From positions 3,348,001-3,412,000 of the forward strand of contig NZ_CP011371.1 of assembly GCF_001017435.1 (NCBI RefSeq): 64,000 bases of DNA. Direction: 5' to 3'. The notes beneath the pieces are model-generated. The model did no database searches, was not told the DNA's origin, and saw only the letters and a list, made by a program, of their open reading frames with translations. A program made the position numbers and the translations under genes. Source of the DNA: Caldimonas brevitalea. Lineage in GTDB: Bacteria; Pseudomonadota; Gammaproteobacteria; Burkholderiales; Burkholderiaceae_C. This document shows, piece by piece, positions 24,690 to 32,286 of the stretch. The stretch's first letter is position 1; each line of letters starts with the position of its first letter.

Positions 24690-24983
24690 ATGTATCTCAT
24701 CGCGATCACCTGGCTGTACGTTGCCCTGATGATGGCCGTCGCCGAGGCGACCAACTCGCAGGGGACCGTCCTCGGCGCCATCTTCACCTTCCTGCTCTAC
24801 GGGCTCGGGCCGGTGGCGCTGGTGGTGTATCTGCTCGGCACGCCACGCCGCAAGGCGCTCCGCCGCGCGCGGGAGTCGCAGGGCAAAGCGGCGAATGCCG
24901 CATCAGCCGCCGTCACGAACACACCAGACGGCGGCCGCCATGCGACCGGTGACGCCGTCGCGCCGGAACGAAAAGAACCGTGA
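24690..24983 (+). CDS. small two-helix membrane protein, unknown function
   Basis: 97 residues. Two hydrophobic segments, about 2-19 and 26-49, are followed by a basic stretch GTPRRKALRRARESQGK and a disordered-looking C terminus. Divergent from phaC. The last 81 bases overlap the end of pgeF on the other strand, so part of the tail may be antisense-constrained. I do not recognise a family. A real gene is likely because of the strong membrane-protein pattern and sensible position. Confidence 0.6.
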   Translation: MYLIAITWLYVALMMAVAEATNSQGTVLGAIFTFLLYGLGPVALVVYLLGTPRRKALRRARESQGKAANAASAAVTNTPDGGRHATGDAVAPERKEP

Positions 24984-25679
24984 AGACTCTCGATAGGTGC
25001 ACCACTGCCCGCCCGTCACCCTCGCCAATCCCAGCCCGTGGAGACGGTCGAAGGCCAGGCCGGCCAGGTCCGCCCACCATTTGCCCGGCGCCACGCCCGG
25101 CGTGAACCGCGCCGCGGCCAGGTCGCCGCCGAAAGCCTGGCGCACGTCGTCGCCCACCTCGAAATGGGCCGGGCCGATGCAGGCCCCCAGCCAGGCCACC
25201 AGGTCGGACGGCCGGCACTCGGCCGCCTGGCACAAGGCCGCCACGGTGTTCTCGAGCACCCCGCCGGCCAACCCCCGCCACCCGGCATGGGCCGCTGCGA
25301 CGCCGCGCGCGCCGGATGCGGCAAACAACACCGGCAGGCAATCGGCCACCAGCACCGTGCAGGCGATACCGGGTTCGGTCGTGTAACAGGCGTCGGCCCG
25401 CATCGGTTCGACCCCGGACGGGGTGTCGCGGCCCAGCCGGACCACCTCGGTCCCGTGCACCTGGTTCAGGAACACCGGCCGAGCGCCGGTGGCCCGAGCA
25501 AAGCGCTCGCGGTTGCGCTCGACGGCTGAGGCGTCGTCGCCGACGTGCGAGCCGAGGTTGAAGCTCCCGTAGGGGCCGACACTGTAGCCGCCCGTGCGCA
25601 AGCTCATCACCGCGCCGACGCCTTGCGGCGCCGGCCACGCCGGCCGCAGCCAGTCGGCCTCCTCCACCGGGTGGGACAT
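24903..25679 (-). CDS. pgeF: PgeF/YfiH family (polyphenol oxidase-like, peptidoglycan editing factor)
   Basis: 258 residues from ATG at 25679 (MSHPVEEADWLRPAWPAPQG). Family motifs: LNQVHGTEVV, TVLVADCLPVLFA with the metal-binding Cys, AAAHAGWRGLAGGVLENTV with the conserved His, and GACIGPAHFEVGDDV. These are the zinc-site residues of the former laccase-domain (DUF152) family. In E. coli PgeF removes wrongly incorporated L-serine from peptidoglycan precursors; purine-nucleoside activity is reported for homologues. It lies 14 bases downstream of the maiA-like gene on the same strand. Its 3' end overlaps the small membrane protein gene convergently by 81 bases. Confidence 0.92.
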   Translation of the reverse strand: MSHPVEEADWLRPAWPAPQGVGAVMSLRTGGYSVGPYGSFNLGSHVGDDASAVERNRERFARATGARPVFLNQVHGTEVVRLGRDTPSGVEPMRADACYTTEPGIACTVLVADCLPVLFAASGARGVAAAHAGWRGLAGGVLENTVAALCQAAECRPSDLVAWLGACIGPAHFEVGDDVRQAFGGDLAAARFTPGVAPGKWWADLAGLAFDRLHGLGLARVTGGQWCTYRESSRFFSFRRDGVTGRMAAAVWCVRDGG

Positions 25680-25693
25680 GCTGGCGCCGAGGG

Positions 25694-26335
25694 TCACGCT
25701 TGGGCGTCCGGGCAATTCGAGGGCTGCGCCCGCATGAAGGCGGGATGTTGCATGCAGTGGTCGAACACCTTCATCACGGTCGGCACGTGGTCGAGCCGGC
25801 ACGCGAAGCGCTCCGCGTTGAAGATCTGGGGCACCAACACGCAGTCGGCAAGCCCTGGCAGGTCACCATGGCAGTACGGCCCGGTGGCCGGCGAAGACGC
25901 CAACTGCCGCTCGACCGCCTCGAGGCCGGTCTCGACCCAATGCCGGTACCAGTCGTTCTTGGCGTCGTCACTCAGGCCGAGTTCCCGGTTCAAATACTTC
26001 AGCACGCGCAGGTTGTTGAGCGGGTGGATCTCGCACGCGATGTCGAGCGCCAGCGCCCGAACCCGGGCCCGGTCTGCGGCGGCGCGCGGCAGCAGCGGCG
26101 GTTGCGGATGGGTTTCGTCGAGATATTCGATGATCGCGATCGACTGGGTCAGCGCGCGGCCGTCGTCTTCTAGTACCGGCACGAGGCGCTCGGGCGACAA
26201 GGCGGCAAAGGCGGGTTGCAGTTGTTCGCCTTTGACGAGGTGGACCGGCACGTAGTCATAACCCAGCCCCTTCAGCTCCAACGCGATGCGCACCCGAAAC
26301 GACGCGGAGGAGCGGAAATAGTTGTGCAACTTCAT
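25694..26335 (-). CDS. maiA: maleylacetoacetate (or maleylpyruvate) isomerase, zeta-class GST
   Basis: 213 residues from ATG at 26335 (MKLHNYFRSSASFRVRIALE). The SSASFRVRIAL segment is the glutathione-binding active-site motif of zeta-class enzymes (SSCS/SSASxRVRIAL), and YDYVPVHLVKGEQ, PERLVPVLEDDGRALTQSIAIIEYLDE and DIACEIHPLNNLRVLKYL are family-typical. The enzyme isomerises maleylacetoacetate in tyrosine catabolism or maleylpyruvate in gentisate catabolism. A fumarylacetoacetase-family gene lies about 680 bases away, beyond ubiC, and could act on the product. I cannot tell which pathway applies. Confidence 0.9.
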   Translation of the reverse strand: MKLHNYFRSSASFRVRIALELKGLGYDYVPVHLVKGEQLQPAFAALSPERLVPVLEDDGRALTQSIAIIEYLDETHPQPPLLPRAAADRARVRALALDIACEIHPLNNLRVLKYLNRELGLSDDAKNDWYRHWVETGLEAVERQLASSPATGPYCHGDLPGLADCVLVPQIFNAERFACRLDHVPTVMKVFDHCMQHPAFMRAQPSNCPDAQA

Positions 26336-26419
26336 GCGCGGCAGTGTAGCCAGACCGCGTGTCGGTTCGTCACGCGACCCCATCGCTATGATGGCGCCCG
26401 CTCTGATTTCAACCGCCTC

Positions 26420-27022
26420 ATGCCCCGTTGGTCATCACGCCCGCCATTCGACCCCGCTGCACGCCACTGGCTGACGGCACCGGGCTCGCTCACCGCACAT
26501 CTGCAAAGCACTTGCGAGGCCGGCGTTGCGGTGCAGCGTACGCGCCAGGGCACCAGCCCCCTGCTGTTCGACGAGCGGCTCGCATTGCCGGCACCTGCCG
26601 CGACGCGGGCCCATGCGCGCGAAGTCGTGTTGCGTTGCGATGGCACGCCCGTCGTCTATGCCCGCAGCGTGGTCCGCGCTGTGCAGGTCCGTGGTGCATG
26701 GCGCTCGCTGGTCGGGCTCGGCACGCGCCCGCTGGCTCAGCTGTTGTTTCAGCAACGGCACGTCGAGCGAGTGTCGCTCGGCTACGCCCGCCTGCCCCGC
26801 TGCGGCCCGCTGCGCCGTCACCTCGAGCGAGCCTGGCGCGAGGCGACCGGCGACCCGCCGCCCGCCGGCCCTTGGTGGGCGAGGCGCGCACGCTACACAC
26901 GGCAGCGTGCTCCATTGCTGCTGATGGAGGTGTTCTCGCCGCTCGTGCTGTCGCGGCGCAGCCGCCTCGCCATGGGGACCGGCGGCGGCCGGGCGGGCAG
27001 GCAGCAGCCGCTCAGGCGCTGA
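26420..27022 (+). CDS. ubiC: chorismate lyase (UbiC)
   Basis: 200 residues from ATG at 26420 (MPRWSSRPPFDPAARHWLTA). UbiC removes pyruvate from chorismate to give 4-hydroxybenzoate for ubiquinone. Matching parts are LTAPGSLTAHLQ, REVVLRCDGTPVVYARSVV with the Arg residues that hold the product, PLAQLLFQ, and a C-terminal RYTRQRAPLLLMEVFSPLVL. Sequence conservation in this family is low, so the call rests on motif order and length. Its 3' end overlaps the FAH-family gene convergently by 11 bases. No ubiA follows. Confidence 0.8.
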   Translation: MPRWSSRPPFDPAARHWLTAPGSLTAHLQSTCEAGVAVQRTRQGTSPLLFDERLALPAPAATRAHAREVVLRCDGTPVVYARSVVRAVQVRGAWRSLVGLGTRPLAQLLFQQRHVERVSLGYARLPRCGPLRRHLERAWREATGDPPPAGPWWARRARYTRQRAPLLLMEVFSPLVLSRRSRLAMGTGGGRAGRQQPLRR

Positions 27023-27710
27023 TCGCGACGTTCAGCGGACGCAAGCCTTCGATGCGGCCCTGCAGCAAATCGCCGCTGACCACCGCGCCGACGCCTTCCG
27101 GCGTGCCGGTGTAGATCAGGTCGCCGGGCGCCAGCGTCCACGCGGCCGACAGGTGCTCGATGACCTCGGAAACATTCCAGATCAGTTTGCTGGTGCGGCT
27201 GCTCTGACGGGTCTGCCCATTGACTGTCAGCACGATTTCAGCATCGTGGATGCCGGGCACCACCCCGGCCGGCGAGATCGGCCCGATCGGCGCCGAGGCT
27301 TCGAAGCCTTTGCCGATCGACCAGGGCCGGCCCTGCTGCTTCATTTCGTTCTGCAGGTCGCGGCGCGTCATGTCGAGACCAACTGCGTAGCCCCATACAT
27401 GCTCCAGCGCCTGGCCCGACGGAATGTTGCGCCCGCCCTTGCCGATCGCCACCACCAGTTCGAGTTCGTGGTGCAGGTTTTTCGTCAGCGTCGGATACGG
27501 CATCTGCCCCACGTCGCCTTCGCCAACCGGCAGCACGACGTCGGCCGGTTTCAGGAAGAAAAACGGTGCTTCCCGTCCGCTGTGGCCCATCTCGATGGCG
27601 TGCTCGACATAGTTGCGGCCCACGCAATAGATCCGGCGCACCGGAAACTGGCCGGCGCCGCCGGCGATCGGCACGCGGGGCACCTCGGGTGCGGGTATGA
27701 CGTCGTTCAA
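27012..27710 (-). CDS. fumarylacetoacetate hydrolase family protein (fumarylpyruvate hydrolase-like)
   Basis: 232 residues if started at TTG 27710. This start is chosen because CAGGAG lies six to seven bases before it; the only ATG upstream in frame (27764) adds 18 unlikely residues. Motifs: RIYCVGRNYVEHAIEMG, then APFFFLKPADVV, HHELELVVAIGKGGRNI with the metal-binding E-x-E, VWGYAVGLDMTRRDLQ with the Asp, and LIYTGTPEGVGAV. The size is that of small FAH proteins such as fumarylpyruvate hydrolase or YcgM rather than full-length fumarylacetoacetase. With the maiA-like isomerase nearby, a role in gentisate or homogentisate breakdown is plausible. Confidence 0.9.
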   Translation of the reverse strand: MNDVIPAPEVPRVPIAGGAGQFPVRRIYCVGRNYVEHAIEMGHSGREAPFFFLKPADVVLPVGEGDVGQMPYPTLTKNLHHELELVVAIGKGGRNIPSGQALEHVWGYAVGLDMTRRDLQNEMKQQGRPWSIGKGFEASAPIGPISPAGVVPGIHDAEIVLTVNGQTRQSSRTSKLIWNVSEVIEHLSAAWTLAPGDLIYTGTPEGVGAVVSGDLLQGRIEGLRPLNVAISA

Positions 27711-27799
27711 GGGTTTCTCCTGATCATCAGGTCTCCATGCTAGCGCGGAGATGCTTGCACCCACCTTGCCGCCTCACGCGGCACGCTACACTGCCCGCC

Positions 27800-28345
27800 A
27801 TGCTCCACGCCCGACAGATCAAGCATTGCCGAGCCTGCGGCGCCGCCGTGAACTACGTCGTCCCGGCGGACGACAACCGCGACCGCGCGGTGTGCGCATC
27901 CTGCGGCACGATCCACTACGAAAACCCGCTCAACGTGGTCGGCACCCTGCCCATCTGGCAAGACCAGGTGCTGCTGTGCCGCCGCAATATCGAGCCCCGC
28001 TACGGCTTCTGGACCCTGCCCGCCGGCTTCATGGAACTAGGTGAAACCACCGAGCAGGGGGCGCTGCGCGAAACCGAGGAAGAAGCCGGCGCGAGCGTCG
28101 AACTCCAAGGCCTCTACACCGTGATGAACGTGGTGCGCGTGGGCCAGGTGCATCTGTTCTACCGGGCGCGCCTGCTCAACACCCATTTCAATCCCGGGCC
28201 GGAAACCATCGAGGCGCGGCTGTTCCGCGAAGACGAAGTGCCGTGGGACGAATTGGCCTTTCGCACCGTGCGCGAAACGCTGAAGTGTTACTTTTCCGAC
28301 AGAATTCGGGGTCAATTCGGGCTGCACACGGCCGATATCGCTTAG
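27800..28345 (+). CDS. zinc-ribbon Nudix hydrolase
   Basis: 181 residues from ATG at 27800. Two CxxC pairs (Cys10/13 and Cys32/35) form a zinc ribbon, followed by a Nudix domain with box GFMELGETTEQGALRETEEEAGA, which matches G-x5-E-x7-REUxEExGU. The layout resembles the C-terminal part of NADH pyrophosphatase NudC without its N-terminal domain. Substrates of such proteins are nucleoside diphosphate derivatives such as ADP-ribose or NAD; the sequence does not decide. It precedes the type I secretion operon by 49 bases on the same strand, probably without functional link. Confidence 0.88.
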   Translation: MLHARQIKHCRACGAAVNYVVPADDNRDRAVCASCGTIHYENPLNVVGTLPIWQDQVLLCRRNIEPRYGFWTLPAGFMELGETTEQGALRETEEEAGASVELQGLYTVMNVVRVGQVHLFYRARLLNTHFNPGPETIEARLFREDEVPWDELAFRTVRETLKCYFSDRIRGQFGLHTADIA

Positions 28346-28394
28346 GAGCACCGTCCCCGCACGTCCTTCCCCCGCGCCCGCCCGGCGCCGCCCC

Positions 28395-30590
28395 ATGCAG
28401 TCGTCCTCTCCAGCGCAGTCCGTCGGCCCCAATCCTGCTTCCGCTACCGCGGGGCGCCAGCGCGAGGACCTGATCCACCCCGACCCCCTGCTCGACTGCC
28501 TGATGGAGGTGTGCCGGCTGCACGGCCACGCCGCATCACGGGCGTCGCTGTCGGCCGGGCTGCCCCTGGTCAAGGGCCGGCTGACACTGGGGCTCACCGA
28601 GCGGGCCGCAGCCCGCGCCGGCATGGTCAGCAAGCTGCAGCGTCGCGCGCTCGACAAGATCGACCTCGCGCTGCTGCCGGTGATCCTGGTGCTGCACGAA
28701 GACGAAGCCTGCGTGCTGCTGGGCTGGGACGAGACGAGCGGTGACGCCCGCGTGCTGATGCCGTCTTCGGGCCAAGGCGCCGTGACGCTGAGCCGCGACG
28801 AACTGCAGCGGCGTTATGCCGGCCTGGCGTTGTTCGTGCGTCCGCATTTCCGTTTCGATGCGCGCACGCCGCAAGTTCGGCGCGAGCGGGCCCGCCACTG
28901 GTTCTGGGGCGCTTTCGCCGACCAGCGTTTCGTCTACCGCGATGTCTTGTGGGCGGCCCTGCTGATCAATGTGTTCGCCCTCGCCTTCCCGCTGTTCTCG
29001 ATGAACGTCTACGACCGCGTGGTGCCGAACAACGCGGTCGAAACCTTGTGGTCGCTGGGCATCGGCGTGGTGCTGGTGGTTGGCGCCGACCTCGTGATGC
29101 GCTTGCTGCGCGGGCGTTTCGTCGACGAGGCCAGTGCCCGCATCGACGTGCAGATTTCCGCGACGCTGATGGAGCGCGTGCTCGGCATGCGCATGGAAAC
29201 CCGGCCGGAATCGGTCGGCTCGTTCGCCGCCAACCTGCGCGGGTTCGAGCAGGTGCGCGACTTCATCGCCTCGTCCACCGTGACGGCGTTGATCGACCTG
29301 CCGTTCGCGCTGCTGTTCGTGGTGGCCATCGCCTGGATCTCGCCGTGGCTCGCGATCCCGGTGGTGACGGTGTTCGTGCTGATCCTGATCGCCGGCTACA
29401 TCCTGCAGCACCGGCTGCACACGCTGTCCGAAACCACCTACCGCGCCAGCGCGATGCGCAACGCTACGCTGATCGAAAGCCTGAGCGCGCTGGAAACCAT
29501 CAAGTCGCAGGGCGCCGAGGGCGTGATCCAGAGCCGTTGGGAGCGCGCCAACAGCTTTTTGGCGAGCATCAATGTGCGCATGCGCGGGCTGACCGCGGCG
29601 GCCATGTACGGCACCGCGTCGGCGCAGCAGCTGGTGTCGGTGGTGTTGATCGTCTGCGGCGTCTATTTGATTGCGCAACGCGAGCTGACCATGGGGGGCT
29701 TGATCGCCTGCACCATGTTGTCGGGGCGCGCCTTGGCGCCGGCCGGGCAGATCATCGGCCTGCTGATGCAATACCAGGGCGCCCGCACCGCGATGGAGTC
29801 GCTCAACCGCATCATGGACCAGCCGGTCGAACGCCCGCTCGGCCAGAGCTTCGTGCAGCGCAAGGAACTGAGTGGCGAAATCGAGTTCCGCAACGTCAAG
29901 TTCGCCTACCCGAACCGGCAGGAAGCGGCCCTCGACGGCGTCAGCTTCAAGATCAACCCGGGTGACCGGGTGGCCCTGATCGGCCGGGTCGGCTCGGGCA
30001 AAACGACGATCGAAAAGCTGATGCTGGGGCTGTATGCGCCCACCGAAGGGTCGGTGTTGCTCGACGGCATCGACCTGCGCCAGCTCGACCCGGCCGACGT
30101 GCGCGCCAATGTGGGCTGTGTCTCGCAAGACGTGACGCTGTTCTATGGCACCTTGCGCGAGAACATCACCTTCGGGCTGCCGTACGCCGACGACGCGGCC
30201 ATCGTCGCGGCAGCCGAAGTGGCAGGGCTGACGGAATTCATCAACCGGCACCCACGCGGCTTCGACATGATGGTGGGCGAGCGCGGCGAGTCGCTCTCGG
30301 GCGGGCAGCGGCAAAGCGTGGGCATCGCCCGCGCCGTGTTGCACAACGCGCCGATCCTGCTGCTCGACGAACCGACCAGCGCGATGGATTTTTCGACCGA
30401 GGCGCACATCAACCAGCGCATCTCGCAGTACGCGGAAGGCAAGACGGTGGTGCTGGTGACGCACCGCACCTCGCTGCTGTCGCTGGTGAACCGGGTGATC
30501 GTCGTCGACGGCGGCAGGATCGTCGCGGACGGCCCGCGTGACCGCATCCTCGAAGCGCTGTCGACCGGCAAGATCGCGAGGGCGGCATGA
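28395..30590 (+). CDS. lapB: type I secretion ABC transporter (LapB/LssB family)
   Basis: 731 residues. N-terminal C39-peptidase-like domain (about 25-155) without a catalytic Cys in the expected place, as in HlyB-type docking domains. A transmembrane domain follows (about 180-450) with FPLFSMNVYDRVVPNNAVETLW, strongly conserved in the LssB group. The ATPase has Walker A GRVGSGKTT, signature ESLSGGQRQSVGIARA, Walker B ILLLDEPTSAMD and switch His in LVTHRTSLL. It should export the RTX adhesin encoded two genes downstream, together with the HlyD-type adaptor that overlaps its stop by ATGA and a TolC-family protein at 58244. Confidence 0.95.
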   Translation: MQSSSPAQSVGPNPASATAGRQREDLIHPDPLLDCLMEVCRLHGHAASRASLSAGLPLVKGRLTLGLTERAAARAGMVSKLQRRALDKIDLALLPVILVLHEDEACVLLGWDETSGDARVLMPSSGQGAVTLSRDELQRRYAGLALFVRPHFRFDARTPQVRRERARHWFWGAFADQRFVYRDVLWAALLINVFALAFPLFSMNVYDRVVPNNAVETLWSLGIGVVLVVGADLVMRLLRGRFVDEASARIDVQISATLMERVLGMRMETRPESVGSFAANLRGFEQVRDFIASSTVTALIDLPFALLFVVAIAWISPWLAIPVVTVFVLILIAGYILQHRLHTLSETTYRASAMRNATLIESLSALETIKSQGAEGVIQSRWERANSFLASINVRMRGLTAAAMYGTASAQQLVSVVLIVCGVYLIAQRELTMGGLIACTMLSGRALAPAGQIIGLLMQYQGARTAMESLNRIMDQPVERPLGQSFVQRKELSGEIEFRNVKFAYPNRQEAALDGVSFKINPGDRVALIGRVGSGKTTIEKLMLGLYAPTEGSVLLDGIDLRQLDPADVRANVGCVSQDVTLFYGTLRENITFGLPYADDAAIVAAAEVAGLTEFINRHPRGFDMMVGERGESLSGGQRQSVGIARAVLHNAPILLLDEPTSAMDFSTEAHINQRISQYAEGKTVVLVTHRTSLLSLVNRVIVVDGGRIVADGPRDRILEALSTGKIARAA

Positions 30591-31996
30591 GCGCCCGCCT
30601 GACCGCCCCGTTCCTGTGGCTCGGCGCTGCGCTGCGCGGTGCGGCCGACCGTGTGCTGGGCAAGGTGCAGCTCCAAGAAGAGGAAGAGCGCGCGGCCTAC
30701 CGCGGCTTCGAGTTCGAGGCCGACGAAGTGATGGCGCGGCGCGACACGCAGCGCGCCCAGCGTATCGTGCGCGCCGCGGTGATCGTGCTGGCGCTGTTCG
30801 TGGCCTGGGCTGCACTCGCCCATGTCGATGAGATGACGCGCGGTGAAGGCAAGGTCATCCCGTCGCGCCAGCTGCAGGTGTTGCAGGCGCTGGACGGCGG
30901 CGTGGTGGAGGAGATCCTGGTGCGCGAGGGCGAGGTGGTCGAGCCCAACCAGTTGCTGCTGCGCATCGACAAGACGCGTGCGGTTTCCGGCGTCAACGAG
31001 AGCCAGTCGCAGGTGTTCTCGCTGCAAGCGCGGGCGGCGCGGCTCAAGGCCCTGGCCGAGGGCAGCGCCTTCAACCCGCCGCGCCCCGGCGCCGACTCGC
31101 CGGACGAAGCGAGGACGGTCGAGGAAGAACGCCGCATGTACGAATCGCGCGTCTCGGAGCTGGGCACGCTGATGTCGATCAGCCGGCAGCAGCTGGCGCA
31201 ACGCCAGGAAGAATTGGCCGAAGCGCGCGCCAAACGCAGTTCGGCCGAGCGCAGCCTCGAACTGGCGCAGCAGGAACTCAACAAGACCCGGCCGTTGCTC
31301 GCCTCGGGCGCGGTGTCGGAAGTCGAAATCCTGCGGCTGGAGCGCGAAGTGATCCGCTTCCGGGGCGAGGTCGAACAATCGACGGCCCAGATCGCACGGG
31401 TCCAGGCGGCCATCGGCGAGGCGCAGCGCAAGATCCAGGAAACCGACATCACCTTCCGAAACGAGGCCCGCAAGGAGCTGTCGGAGGTGCTTGCGAAACT
31501 CAATGCGCTGACCCAAGGCGCGCCAGCGCTGGCCGACAAGGTCGAGAAGACGGCGGTGCGCTCGCCCGTGCGCGGGCGCGTGCAACGGCTGCTCGCCAAC
31601 ACCGTCGGCGGTGTGGTGCAGCCGGGCAAGGACATCGTCGAAATCGTGCCGCTGGACGACGCGCTGCTACTCGAAGCGCGCATCCTGCCCAAAGACATCG
31701 CCTTCATCCGGCCCGGTCAGCGCGCGCTCGTCAAGCTCACGGCCTACGACTTCTCCATCTACGGCGGACTGCCGGCGACGGTTGAAAACATCAGCCCCGA
31801 CACCGTGGTCGACGAGCGCGGCAACGCGTTTTATGTCGTCCGCGTGCGCACCGACCAGCCCAACTTCAGTGAAAAGCTGCCCATCATTCCCGGCATGACG
31901 GCAGAGGTCGATATTCTCACCGGGAATAAGACGGTGCTCTCCTACCTGCTCAAGCCGATCTTGCGCGCCAAGTCGGTGGCCCTGAGCGAACGCTGA
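30587..31996 (+). CDS. lapC: type I secretion periplasmic adaptor (HlyD/LapC family)
   Basis: 469 residues starting inside the stop of the ABC gene (ATGA at 30587-30590). A cytoplasmic N terminus of about 58 residues, one membrane helix (about 61-80), a lipoyl half-motif LQALDGGVVEEILVREGEVV, a long coiled-coil hairpin (about 135-320) rich in Glu, Ala, Arg and Gln, the second lipoyl half (RSPVRGRVQRLLANTVGGVV) and a beta-barrel ending in LPIIPGMTAEVDILTGNKTVLSYLLKPI, the hallmark of HlyD-type adaptors. It bridges the ABC protein and the outer-membrane channel. The adhesin gene follows after 290 bases. Confidence 0.95.
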   Translation: MSARLTAPFLWLGAALRGAADRVLGKVQLQEEEERAAYRGFEFEADEVMARRDTQRAQRIVRAAVIVLALFVAWAALAHVDEMTRGEGKVIPSRQLQVLQALDGGVVEEILVREGEVVEPNQLLLRIDKTRAVSGVNESQSQVFSLQARAARLKALAEGSAFNPPRPGADSPDEARTVEEERRMYESRVSELGTLMSISRQQLAQRQEELAEARAKRSSAERSLELAQQELNKTRPLLASGAVSEVEILRLEREVIRFRGEVEQSTAQIARVQAAIGEAQRKIQETDITFRNEARKELSEVLAKLNALTQGAPALADKVEKTAVRSPVRGRVQRLLANTVGGVVQPGKDIVEIVPLDDALLLEARILPKDIAFIRPGQRALVKLTAYDFSIYGGLPATVENISPDTVVDERGNAFYVVRVRTDQPNFSEKLPIIPGMTAEVDILTGNKTVLSYLLKPILRAKSVALSER

Positions 31997-32020
31997 ACCG
32001 GACCGGTCAGCCGTGTACCG

Positions 32021-32041
32021 CAGGGCCCGCCACGGGCCCTG
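32021..32041 (+). terminator. GC hairpin between the adaptor gene and the adhesin gene
   Basis: CAGGGCCCG-CCA-CGGGCCCTG is a perfect 9-bp stem with a 3-base loop, 25 bases after the adaptor stop. It is followed by TTCCGCT, not by a real T-run. It could terminate most transcripts from the secretion genes, act as an attenuator, or stabilise the 3' end. Confidence 0.5.
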
Positions 32042-32163
32042 TTCCGCTAAAGATTCCACAAAAACTGCCGTATTTCCCCCCGAAAGCGTCACTCGGGGCG
32101 GAACGCTGGGCGCGGTGCGCTCTCCATCGCAGGGCAGTCCTTCAATTTGTGGGAAATCGTGCC

Positions 32164-32190
32164 GGTTTTCGTGCAGGCGATCACGAAACC
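32164..32190. promoter_or_regulatory. imperfect inverted repeat upstream of the adhesin gene
   Basis: GGTTTTCGTG and CACGAAACC are complementary apart from one extra T and are separated by eight bases. The site lies about 100 bases before the adhesin start. Possible operator or mRNA hairpin; no regulator is assigned. Confidence 0.3.
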
Positions 32191-32286
32191 CGCTGACCCT
32201 GCCGTCCCCCCGGAACACGCTGCCTCGGTATTCTGTAGCTAACTGTATCTGGCTGTCACCAGCCGCTCGCGCTCAAGGAACAACGC

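Noticed and set aside
28395..30590. Bacteriocin exporter with active C39 peptidase
   Set aside because: The N-terminal domain lacks the catalytic Cys and the adhesin has no double-glycine leader.
28536..30815. 759-codon minus-strand frame opposite the ABC exporter
   Set aside because: Shadow of a gene with intact Walker and signature motifs.
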